64,000 bases of DNA from Diphasiastrum complanatum. Taxonomy: Eukaryota; Streptophyta; Lycopodiopsida; Lycopodiales; Lycopodiaceae. The notes below the pieces were generated by a model. The model searched no databases, had not been told where the DNA came from, and saw only the letters and a list, made by a program, of their open reading frames with translations. The stretch is taken from positions 61,151,340 through 61,215,339 of the forward strand of contig CM055101.1 in the NCBI GenBank assembly GCA_029204225.1, given 5' to 3'. Shown here one piece after another: positions 14,401 to 27,000 of the stretch. The position numbers and the translations under genes were made by a program. The first letter of the stretch is position 1; each line of letters starts with the position of its first letter.

Positions 14401-17400
14401 TTTCCAGTTCCTCAGTCGACTATTCCCATTGAAGGTCCAAGCTCTTCTACTTCCGACGAACAACAAATCAACGGCAAATCAGAAGATGACGATGTTGCAG
14501 TCCAGCAACTACAGTATGATGGAAATGATCAACTTCCTCTATTATCCAGAAGATCATCAAGAACTAGCAGACCACCAGCCTACCTTGTTCAGGAACCGAC
14601 GTCTGTCCAAGAGGCACTCGGTTAGCCTGATTCAGATCTCTGGAAAAAAGCTATGGATAAAGAGTATCCATCTCTTATCAAGAACCGGACATGGACAATT
14701 GTCGAATTACCTGCCAACAAAAACGTAGTTGATTGCAAATGGATTTTCAAAGTCAAGTACAATGCAGATGAAGCGTCAACATGAGAAAGGCATGACTTGT
14801 TGCCAGAGGATTTTCTTAGGTATACAACGTCGATTACACTGAGACCTTCAGTCCAATAGTCAAGCATTCTTCTATTCGACTTTTGCTATCATTTGCCGTT
14901 GCAGCAGATTTGGAAATACATCAAATGGATGTACATACAACATATCTCAATGGAGTTATCAAAGAAGACATTTACATGGTGCAACTCGAAGGTTATATTA
15001 TGGAGGGTAAACACAATCCTGTGTGTAAACTCCGTAAGGCACTTTATGGCTTGAAGCAATCTGCTCGAGCATGGTTTCAAAGGATCAATACTTTCCTTAT
15101 TGATCACGGCTACGCACCTAGCTCTTTAGATTCAAATGTTTACTTCAAAGCAGTGCAATAGTCTTTTATCATTATCACTTTATACGTGGATGATACATTG
15201 CTTTTCAGCAACAATATCGATCTGATATAAGAGGACAAGAAAACGCTATCTTCCGAATTCGACCTTCTTGGTATAGAAATCCACAGAGACAGATAACAGA
15301 AGTTGGTCTACATTACACAACAAAGGTACATCTACAACATGTTAGTCAGATATAATCTGATGAATTGTAAGTTAGCTCTCTCACCAATGGAACCAGGTCT
15401 CAAATTGTCAAAGGACCAATGTCCCCAAACAATTCATGAGAAGTAGCAGCTGCGTGAGTATCCTTACCATTCTATCATAGGATCTCTTATGTACGCCATG
15501 ATCTGTACCAGGCCAGACATAGGTTTTGTAGTCAGCTCTCTCAGTTAGTTTATGACTAATCCTGGTGTAACACATTGGAAGGCTCTTATCAGAGTCATGA
15601 GATATCTTTGAGCTACTATGGACTTTTGCATTTGTTATGAAGTAGGCAGCAACGACAAACTCAATTTACTCAGTGGTTACACATATGCAAGTTGGGCAGG
15701 AGATGTAGACACTCGTAAATCCACTTCCGGATTTACATTCTTCCTCAACAATGGTCCAATTTCTTGGAACAGTCGCAAGCAATCTTCAATAGCTCTATCT
15801 TCCACTGAATCAGAGTATATCGCAGCCTCTCAAGCTACAAAAGAAGCAATTTGGTTGAGGAATTTACTCTCAGATATCGGTCTGAATCAATATGCTTCGA
15901 CGACATTATTTTGTGATAATCAAATTGCCATCGCTTTATCAACCAACCCTAGATTTCATTCTAGGAGTAAGCACATTGAATTGAAGTATCATTTTGTCAA
16001 AAGCAAAGTTCTCAACGAAGAGGTCAGATTGCAGTACTGTAGAACGCAAGATATGACAGCAGATATTTTTACCAAAGCATTTTGTTTGGATACACACAGA
16101 AGATTCTGTGTAGAACTAAGTTTGAAGGTCAAGGCATTCAAGGATTCAGATTAAGGAGGAGTGTTGGATTAGTCTCCTTCTTACTAATCGACTATTCGGT
16201 TTTAATCCTTATCCATTGTTTATCCAGTTCTGCGGATTTTCTCGTGTTCTTTTACAGTCTGCAAATTTACAAGTGTTTTTACACAATCTGCAGAAATACA
16301 CGGAGTTTGACTACAATGTCGCATTTTCATTTTCTCTCACTTCGGTTTTTTGCCTGTCAGGAATCTCGTGTAAAATCATAGTGTCGCATTTTCGCATTTT
16401 AGCTTTTTCCAAAGTGTCTCAAATGTTAAGGAAATGACTCTGGCAAAGTGTGGGGCAACCCCAAAAGAGATTTTAAGGCACTGTTGGGTTTTTCGCAAAA
16501 TGTCGACACTGTCGCCTTTTTCCGACAGCGTCGCCTGTGGCTGTTTTAGTTCATTTCTGCAGAGTGACAGTTTTGGTTCATATATGCAGACAGACTGTTT
16601 ACGGCCAATTCCACCGCTCATCAACAATTACTGAGAAGGAACTGGATGGATGCCAGCGGACACCAACAAACCAGCGTTATGATCAAGCATTTGAATAGTT
16701 AGCTCTCTCTCTCAAGCTTGCGAGCTTGAACACTCCTGAGCATTCTAGCTCACTTCTTAGAGTTGTTTTAGAGATTGCTATTGCGCTACTGCTTATCAGC
16801 ATTGCGCTTAATTCAGACTTCCATTTTAGCCGCTCAAAGATAGCATAGAGTACGCAGCTTCAATCCGCAAGTTATTGTACTCATTTACTTCTGTTTTGTT
16901 TTCATACTGAATCAATACTATCTTTTATTGCGTTCAACTTCGTCTCAGAATGTATGCGTTTCTGTAGTTCTTCGCGACAAATTATTTGTCTGATAATTCA
17001 ATGCTTAATTGTTTGGCTACGTAATCACTGTAGTACTGATGATTTCAAAGTTAGTTACTATAAGATCAAACGTGATTTCTATCACTATTGTTTTTGTTTG
17101 AAATTGATAGGTGTAGTCATGCATTGAGAAAGAGGAAGATAGTTTATTCCGCCATGCACGAAAAGTTTTCTTTCTAGATGTTCGAATCATTTTTGTTCGA
17201 GTTCGTTTCTTTTCGAGTTCGACCTATCTTCTACACACCTCTTTCCGACAAGATCTGCACCAGCTGCACGAGCTACACCAGCCATCTTATTTTTTGTCGA
17301 TGGTGCTTGCCATAGACACAAGGTTCACATACCTCTTGGCCAATTTCTATTGGAAGTAAGCCAAGTACAAGATTTTGATCATGAAGATACTTGATGCTTT

Positions 17401-20400
17401 TATAATGTAAGTGACCGTATCTTCTATAAACTTTGATTAACAACTTTTGAAAAGCTTGTAAATTTTCCTTCATCTCTAAAGCCGCTAGCAATGATTTTCT
17501 TATCTTGCTTTAAGTCCTTAATGAGCACCTATCATTGTAAAATTCTACAAGCATATCTTGATCGGTTATAGCACCACCGATAAAAGATTTTGAGCAAGGT
17601 TAGGAATAAGCAAAGCATTCTTGATCACACTTGAAACTCCAGAATTGAACTGAATTGAATTGGAATATCACCTTTGCCAACTATATCTTGTGTGCTATTA
17701 TCTCCTAGCAGAACTTGACCATTTATACCTTTGGAAAAGGATGAAAACCAATCCTTTCTAGGGATCATGTATGAAGACACTCCGCTGTCCATTACCCATT
17801 CCTCGCCGCTTGTTGAGTTTGGATTACCATGAATAGGTACTCATCGCTAAGACCACCACCACCACCAACGAAGTTAGTTGATTCGTCTTCGGCTTGCTTG
17901 GTCGATTGAGAGTTTGATTCCCATTTGACTCATGCTTCCGCTGCAGCTTGTTTGATACGGCAATTCGATGCTGAATGTCCGCCATTTTCACAATAGAAAC
18001 AAAGTTCTAATGCTTGTAACAATTCCTTAGATGGATCGTCCTTGAACCAACAATCTGCTTCTTTGTACTTTTCCTACGACAAATAGAACACTTAGAATTG
18101 TTAGAAGCATTAGAACCTTGTTTCTTCTTATTCTTTGGATTTTTCTTGTTGTTGTATGCAACAAGAGCTTGAGATTGTGTATTAAACTTTGCTGTCCCAT
18201 AAGTTCGGGATCTTAATTCTTCTTGAAGAAGAATTCCAGCCACATCATCGTAGCTTGGCAGTTTCTCTCTAACATTTAATGTACACATCTTTGATTCTCA
18301 TCAAGTATGGTGTCATAGCTTCACCCTTACTCATCTTCAAGGTATGAAACTTTTGCTTGAGGGAGAGGATCCTAGGTGGATGATGTGTCAAACATTTGTG
18401 GGAATTTCTTTTCAAGCCTCCTTAGTTGATTTGACTTCAGCGACATGTGGAATAAGGCTATCCTTAACAGACATATTGATTGTGGCTAGTGCTCTACTAG
18501 CTCTTTTATCAAAAATTTCCTCTTGAAAGTAGCATCCTCATCGGATGTATCATTTTCAGGAGGAGTAGATTCTTCTTCTCCTATTGTCAAATCCCATAGA
18601 TCTAACATAACCAAAATATTCTTGATTTTAAATTTCTAAACCATGTAATTTTCACCATCTACTTTGGAACTTTCACCAAGAGAACTGAATTCTCCCTTTT
18701 CAGCCATGAAGTATATGTAAAGATCTTCCTAGAAACCACACAAAAAAGATTAGAAAATACCTCATAGGAAAAATCAGATCAAAAAACCAGATTTGCCTCC
18801 TGCTCCTTTTGCTCCCTCTAGAGAGAGGGAACTAATAAATCCAAATTAAATGATAAAGAGTGAGAGGTTGGAGCGATTATATACAACTCGAAACCATTAT
18901 AGATGCTTCTGAGCTAGGGAAACAAAGTAGTGGAGCTCGTGGTATTGGAGATATACTACATTAAGCTAAGGAGACAATACAAAGAGCTAAGCAATTTTGC
19001 GGGGGGTGAGATTAAAGGGTTAATAAAGGAATGGTTGAGTGAGACTGTGCATACGGCACATGATGAACATTAAACAACCCATGGAGAGAGCTTTGGCATT
19101 TAAGAGTTCGTCATCACATTATTTTATAGAATTTACTAGCTTTGTTTTGCAGAATAAGGAAGCTATTTAGCAGCGATGATGATTTATTTCAGCTATAAGA
19201 GATTTGTATATGAAACCAGATTCAATTTCTCAAGAACTGGTACCTTATTTTCATTGCTGCTTAGATTATCTGCCTCAGCCCTTAAAAATCACATTTAAAA
19301 AATATCAGACTTATAGGGCCTTTCAAGAATTGTTTTTATATGATTCAAAACGTTTTCTTAAGAAAATGACAAAGTTCTGAATAATGCCGTACCTGATTCT
19401 GAGTTGTAAAGCATTTATGTTTGTTCCAGAATGCATTCCACCATAGACATACAAGAAATGATCCTGTTAGACAAGTTGTGATTGCTAGGAGCTAGTGAAC
19501 TTTTAGTGTCATTCTCTCATTATGGGCCATCTGAATGTTGTCAACTAGGAAATTGAAAATGGATCTTCAAAAATAAGATATAAACATTTTGTTTCTAACT
19601 ATCCCTACTAAGCTGCTGACAGTTTTGTAGAATGCCATTTCATACCCATTTGGAAAGCAAGTTACCAAAAGCAAATTAATTGCATTCGAGCAAGATATTT
19701 ATAGACTTCATATCTAGTATCAACTGTAAGTACAGTAAACTGTTTAACTATAGGAGCACTGCTACTTCTGCATTTCTTTAGCATATACCAAATACTACAA
19801 GAAAAAGTTGGCTTCTCAAAATTTTGTATTCAAAGCTCTTTGCTAGGATTTAGTCTCATGCAGTGTTTTTTCTTCATTTTGTTGCTAGCCCTCTTGGAAA
19901 AAAAGAAGTGTACAGGTTGGTTGATGTTGGAGGCCAGAGGAATGAGCGAAAAAAATGGATACATCTTTTTGATGGGGTCACAGCAGTAATCTTCTGTGCA
20001 GCTCTGAGCGAGTAAGTTAAAGTATTTTACTGTTTGGAAATTCAACAGGGATAGTACTTGAAAGGGCTAGTCCTTTCCTGATAGACCTCATAAGTTTCTT
20101 AAATACCTATGGTCCTGTATGCTTGCTACTGATTTTCATCGCTGAATCAGGTATGATCAAACTCTATATGAAGACGAAACAAAAAATAGGATGATGGAGA
20201 CAAAAGAACTTTTTGAGTGGATACTCAAACAACCCTGGTTTGAGGTGAGCAGTTGCTGAAACGATTTACTTCATAGTTACCAGGGAACCCGTTCCCCGTT
20301 CCCCACCTAACCGGGCGTTCCCATGCACCCGTTTGGAAATGTTCCTGCAGCAGAGGGAACATGTTCCCAGGGGTAGGAATGCATTCCGAAGCAGAAAAAG

Positions 20401-21005
20401 TTAAATCATCCACAAAAACCTTCATCTTTTGAAGCTTTTCGGTTTTCTGAAGCATTACTCATAAAAGGGTTCATATGCCTATATAAAAAACCATCAAAAG
20501 TATCAAGATACCCGTTTTTTGGAGAAATAATGTCGGTTCTATTCCTATGCTTTTGCTGATGTTTCTGAGCACTGTTTCAATATATTTAACAATGTGGTGT
20601 TTCCACGTTCCCAAGTTCTCAAAAACGTTCCTGTTCCTGAGAGTCACGTTCCCATTTCATTCCCATTCCCTGCCAACTATGATTTACTTGTCTAAGAGGA
20701 TTATTGTTATATCTCTGTGGATATTATTCTACTTCAAGACACTTGGATCTTTCCGTAAGATTGCTTGTTTGCCTTGTTGTGCAGAAAACTTCGTTCTTAT
20801 TATTCCTCAACAAGTTTGACATCTTCAAAAAGAAAGCCCTAGATGTAAGTGTTTCTTGTGCATTGCGTGAACTCACCACAATAGTTTATCACTTTATAAA
20901 GAGTAAAATGTAGTCGTTTATTTGATATATTTACAACTATGTGATAGCTTGTTTCCCAGAGTGGATGCTAAGGTTGGTACTCTCTTAGTCTCTTAGTCAC
21001 ATATA

Positions 21006-21058
<53 letters not shown>

Positions 21059-24000
21059 CCCTCAAAATCTCTTGAGTAAATAAAAAGTCTGAGCCTTATT
21101 GATAGGTTTGTCTTTTTTATGGACGGGACTAGTAGATATATTTATTGAGTTTGCATAAATGGATGATTGATCAGTGAAAATTTTTGTTCAAACCTACTTG
21201 CATATTTACACGCAACATATCATATATAATCATATCAATCATTGAAATTAGTTGCATTGATATTGCAGTCTACATATTGGTTCTTTGTTTCCTTACTATT
21301 ATGTTGCGTGAAAGGTACATCACCTTGAGAACAATTGAACACTCTGGGCTTTCAAGCTCTACTTTCTATTTAATTGCTGTGTATTGTATTCAGAATCTGT
21401 CTCAAAGTAACTTTTCTTGTAGTTGTTATCAAATTCAATGATCTGCACGTTGAGGAAGATCACCAGAAATAGTCTTTGCCAGGAAATAATCTGTCTTTTT
21501 TATGGACGGGACTAGTAGATATATTTATTGAGTTTGCATAAATGGATGATTGATCAGTGAAAATTTTTGTTCAAACCTACTTGCATATTTACACGCAACA
21601 TATCATATATAATCATATCAATCATTGAAATTAGTTGCATTGATATTGCAGTCTACATATTGGTTCTTTGTTTCCTTACTATTATGTTGCGTGAAAGGTA
21701 CATCACCTTGAGAACAATTGAACACTCTGGGCTTTCAAGCTCTACTTTCTATTTAATTGCTGTGTATTGTATTCAGAATCTGTCTCAAAGTAACTTTTCT
21801 TGTAGTTGTTATCAAATTCAATGATCTGCACGTTGAGGAAGATCACCAGAAATAGTCTTTGCCAGGAAATAATCTGGAAGCATTGAATAAGCCAGTTTTT
21901 TCATAACCAAAAACTTCATTGAAAGGTATGAAGGAATTAATGTAAATGATGTGATGGCTTTGGAAGATGCACAAATGCTCATGGCAAATGAAGCTATTCT
22001 ATAATCTTCTGTCTTGATGTGATTATTAGCATTGCCTGAGTGACAAACAGGATCTACCCAAGGTTGCCCAAGTTTGCTCATACTTCTAAATTTCAATAAT
22101 AGAGAAAATTTTACGAGCCTACTTATAGGATATATCATGTGATTTTTCAAAGAGATTTGTTCATTCAAACTTTGGACCTCCTTATTTTTATTCTGAGTCA
22201 CTTCTGATGAGTGCTTGTTTCTCTGGAGTTGCTCTTGGGAATTTCTTCTCTAGAAAATTTTGGAACTAATGGTCTCTTTCAACACATTTTACTTTGGCGG
22301 AAACAAGAAGTGTTTTGCCTCTTTTATCTTTTGTTCGTTGGATTGAATTGTTTCTGCAGAATTCTTGGGATGCTGATAGCATTGGAGGACCTCGTTACTA
22401 GCAATGGTTTCTCTATTTCCTTTTCAATCCATATCTTGCATCTGTACTTCTCAATGCCAAAGTGATGTAGGGCCTCCTGGGTTGCTAGCAGTCTTGTAAG
22501 GCTAGGAGACTAAATGTTTAAGTGGTTCGGTTGAGACTTGAGTGACACATTTTCTTGATAATCCCATCACTTGAAACTTAGTCAAGATAGAGAGCCATAC
22601 TGGGTTCTACTTATGCGAACATTGGGAAGCATTATTTGAATTGCTTGTAGGCATATTCATGGGGAAACAGACAGCACATGTATTTCCACACGCTAGTCTC
22701 ATTCTAATAAGTAATCACTTTTGTTGGTAATTTGCTTAATCTTGATGGAAAAGCACCACAATCCATTCAGGTGGAATGTACTCAATTAGTTGTTTATTTC
22801 ATGTAACCAAGTCAAGGATCATATTGGACTATTTACGGTCTGCTTGCTTTCACTCGCACTTATGGGGAACAGCATGTAGCATTTTTTCATGGGGAAACAT
22901 ATTTCCCCCGACTATAACATTTGGGAAGTGCCTTGGGAAAACATTATGGGGAAATGGTATTAAAAAATGTTTCCCTATAAGAAAAGCATATCATTCTTTG
23001 AAGGCTAAATTTGACCTTTCTTAGCAATATCTAGGAATCTTGCAATCTAGATCATTTTTCTCAATGTCTTCTCTTTTCCACATGCACTAGTGTACTCACC
23101 TCGCACTAGTTTGCTTTTGTGATAATATGGCGTTCATTCTTTTTGGTATCCCGTTCTCAATTATAGTTTCCCGTCTCTTGGGGGTGCTCCTTTCTCAGGT
23201 GGGAAACGTTTCCTACAACTTTGCTTTGACTTGTCTCCGTTAGAATTGACTTGACTTGTTATTCTAACTCGGCTTGACTTGGGCTGTCGAGCAATTAATG
23301 GTGAGTAGTCAACCGTACCACATTAACCAATTAAGTGCAATAATCGAGGAGCAATCTATGCAATAGAATATGTTTGGGCATCTAGATTTATAGTGAATAT
23401 AAGGATAGACGAGGATCATAGTAGGAATGTTGAAAGGGATCATCACCCATAGAAGGTGATCAACTACAATCGTGCTTCCTCTTTTTGTGTGCTAAGTACA
23501 CATTACTATCAATTTTCTCTATTCAGTTCCTCAAATGTTACATGAGTGATTGTTCTTTAATATATGAATATGATGGCTTGGTTAGGGCCAATGATACCCA
23601 TTCCTAAGGATTTTCCTTAGGAACGGGTACGGTACCGTTCGTTAGGAATGTCAGTTCTGTTCCTAAGGAACGGTTTTAGGGACCATTCCAAAGTTTCTGG
23701 CAAATCGTTCCTGGCAGATTGTTCCTAAAGTTCTGGAAATTTACGAACGGTTTTCAGAACCTGAGCAGATCGTTCTGGCAAATCATTCCTGGCAACCAGT
23801 TCTGGCAGAAGTCATCTCAAAAGTTCTGGCAAATCGTTCCGGCAGTTCCATCAAAATAAAAACGATCAAAATGATTTTTCCTGATGTAATTAACCCACAG
23901 CCTCACAGGAACAGGAACGATCAAATTTGGATCAGACAGGAATGGTAGATAGGAACGATTAAAATCTGGTTTTTTACAAAAATAATCCCCCTAGGAACCA

Positions 24001-27000
24001 TTTCTTGAGGAATTGTTCCTTTGTTAGTTTAGGAACGGTATGGATGAACGGTTCCGTTCCATTCTTAGGAATTATGGTTAGGGCTAACCTTATATAGATC
24101 CAATTGACTAGAGTGGAATCCTCTAGAGTTTGAACCATGGTTGCCCAGAAATGCATTTGTGGGCAGAAACATTCCCAGAAACACGTTTATTTTTATTTTT
24201 TTATACATGATCTAAAAATCAAAATAAGGTCTAGAACTTTTTGTTTTCACATACAGCACAAGATAGGAGCTTTTTCCTTCCTTTTTTCAAAACTATACAA
24301 AGCTAGGTAAATGCCTTGCTAAATGACACAATTATGGTTGTAGTATACTCTTTCCCATAAGAAGGTATCTTTAATCCAACCATGACTATTGCTCTCTTCC
24401 CCAAAAGAAAATCTGACATTTTAGTCTATTCAATGCCAGGCCCTCCCTCTTCTCCAAAAGCTCACATGATCCTCTAATGTGATTACCCTTGTTTCTAGAA
24501 GCTCTTCAGAAAAAGATTCCTGTGCCCTAGAAATTGCTCTAGTGTCAAGCTACAAAAACATGCACATAATAACACCAAAAAATGGATGATCTAGCAAACC
24601 ACAACTTTTTTATACACACTAGAACATGACAAGAACTTGCTAAATTATGTAAGATTCTCTGTTGCCTATGTAGTGCAAGCTCACAACAAATGTACAAATC
24701 TCTCTTTGGGTCAAAATCATGGCTCATGGCAGGAAGAATCACAAGAAACACATTGTTGTGCCTAACCTACAGCACAAATTTAACTTAAAAAACCTTCAAT
24801 TTCAAAGTGCATCAGCCCACCCTATTCACCCACCTGAACTGGACCATCCTGTACTCGAAACATTCGGCAACCTATATAAACGTACTGCCCTTAATTAGAG
24901 CTTTAATCTGATACCCATATTGCCCATAAAAAAACCAATTTTTTTTTTTTAAACATTTCTTAGAAATGCTCCTAAAATCCAGAAACATGGTTCAGAAATG
25001 CAATGCATCTATGGTTTGAAGCATAGATGCAGTACGATTCTGAATCGCGGTTCAGAATTGCGATTTGGAAAAAAACCAGAATCGTACAGAATCGTTTTTT
25101 TTTTTGAATTTTTTTTTGGGCAATATGGGTATCAGATGAAAGCTTTGATTAAGAGCATTATTACTGTGTAGTTTGCTGACTGTGTCGGGTGCAGGATGGT
25201 CCAATTTAGGTGCATTAATCCACGTTGGGTTTTGTCAAGGATAAAAATTCAAAACAAACTTCTAGCCTGTTCATTACGACCACAGATGGTTCTAGTGGGA
25301 CAGAGATAGAGAACTGTAGAGCAATTGTACCCTTGGACCCCCCTGGCGACAGTAGCAAGGGGGGCTGCGGGGCCGCTGCCCTGCACCCCCCCAGATAAAA
25401 ATGGGGGTCCAAATGCGCGCCGATAAGGGCCCAATATTTAGCCCAAACTGTAGCATTAACATTTACTGAGAACCAGAGCAAATAACAACCAAATAGCTAC
25501 TGAAAATAAGATTTGTTTGTGCTCTATCTACTGCACCACTGGGAGGCAAAACGCTGGTTTGACCAGTGCTCCCCTAAAAAAATTTCAGCCATAAGCTATT
25601 GTTCCAATTTTTTAAATTTTTTTTAATTTTACGATTCTGGGTTCGAATCGCGATTCGCGAATCGTGGACCCAGCGAATCGCGATTCGCTGCAACTATAAC
25701 TTTGAACCATAGTTGCAGCGAATCACAATTCGCCAGCTTCGCGATTCTGCGAATCGCGATTCGCTGCAGCGAATCGTGGACAGAATCGCAAAAAAAAAAA
25801 AAAAACAAAAACCCGATTTTCGGCCTCCTTGCGCACAGAACCGCGCCAGTAGTGGAGGAGGCAAATTTTTTTTCTGAGAGCCGTGGGCGTCCAATCTTCG
25901 CAAGTGAATACTTGGCAGGCATCTACTCGACGATACGGAGTTGGTGTGCACGGTGCCGGGTGGGTCTGAGCTTCGTGGAGAGCGAAACGACCAAATTTCG
26001 ATATTTGGTAAGTGTAGGCTTGATTTTTTGCAATTGTTGACATTGAGCTGTAGGCAACCAAATCGAGCGTAGTCTGGCTCTAGACCACCTTTCTTCACGC
26101 CCACAGTGATTTTTACAGCATCAGTTTCAGCCGTCACGACACTCCTAGCGAGATTTGAACACCACATTCCAAATGCTTGTGTATTTTGGCCATTTCCACA
26201 GAATGGCTTGTTGGAAACCGAGTGAGGTGATGTCTGAGCCTAGAATGCATTTCCACATGCTTGCACAGACTCCTATGACCTCCGTTCCGCCCGTCTACGT
26301 TCGTATCACAAATCTCAATTTTCATGCCCTGATTCCATACTTTTTAGGGTTTAGACGTGGACCATCGTGCAAACATCTGCTAGGGGCGCGGTTTAGGCCC
26401 ACACTGCACTCCTTTATGCCTGCACGGACTCCAACGCTAACGTCAGTCGCCTGTTATCCCTCATACAGAAATTATTCTATCCCACGCCCTAATCTCATGT
26501 TCTTCTTTGGCACTTGATATAATGTGTGAACTGGAATCGTTCTGATGTATGCTCTGGTATTTTGAGCTCTATTTGAGCTCGGTTATGTTGTTCAATGCAA
26601 TGTATTTTTTTTTTCTACTGAACGTTTGCCTGATTATTTGTTGTTTGCAGGTTTAGGGTCGTGTTGATACGATGCCAGTGCGGGACCTAGGCCTTTGGGC
26701 CGAGGTTGAGCTTACCGACGGGGATGTGGGCACACACCATGGCTCAGGCACCCGCAGATGGAGATGCTTGCATTGCGGTGGTCACTTCACGGGATCACTC
26801 ACCAGGGTTAGGGCTCACTTGCTACGGGTCAGAGGGCCAGATGGGTGGACATTGGGCATATCTGATTGCCCCAGGATTTCTGATGAGGATCTGCAGAGGT
26901 TGTCTACCATGTACGAGCCCGGTACTGCATCACAGGGTTCTAGACAGGGACAGACAGCAGGAGCAGCTACAGGTAGGCATGCAGGAGGGCTCACAGGCAG

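Larger units (their letters stand above)
14237..17250 (+). mobile_element. copia deletion derivative nested in the old copia
   Basis: Flanked by AGATC on both sides. It starts with the head of an LTR (TGTTGGATTAGTCTCC) and has the full LTR at 16162-17250. The 5' LTR copy matches for only about 170 bp (14237-14408) and then passes straight into pol sequence, so the rest of the LTR, the primer site, gag, protease and integrase were deleted before or after insertion. Because the duplication is intact, the deletion must be internal. Confidence 0.82.
12783..18707 (-). mobile_element. old Ty1/copia element, interrupted
   Basis: A minus-strand copia element with its gag start near 18707 and the end of its RNase H and a polypurine run near 12783. 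It is split by a younger plus-strand copia insertion (14237-17250) that left a 5-bp duplication, AGATC. Much of integrase and the N-terminal half of reverse transcriptase is missing, because the linker after integrase runs directly into the YGLKQ-like region. Many stops show that it is long dead. Confidence 0.75.

Noticed and set aside
21184-21824. Two identical 85-codon frames
   Set aside because: They lie in the two units of a perfect noncoding tandem duplication and have no protein features; identity comes from the DNA repeat.
22590-23220. A complete MITE with GGGGAA-type ends
   Set aside because: The word clusters are there but no pair of ends with matching 8-bp flanks could be found.
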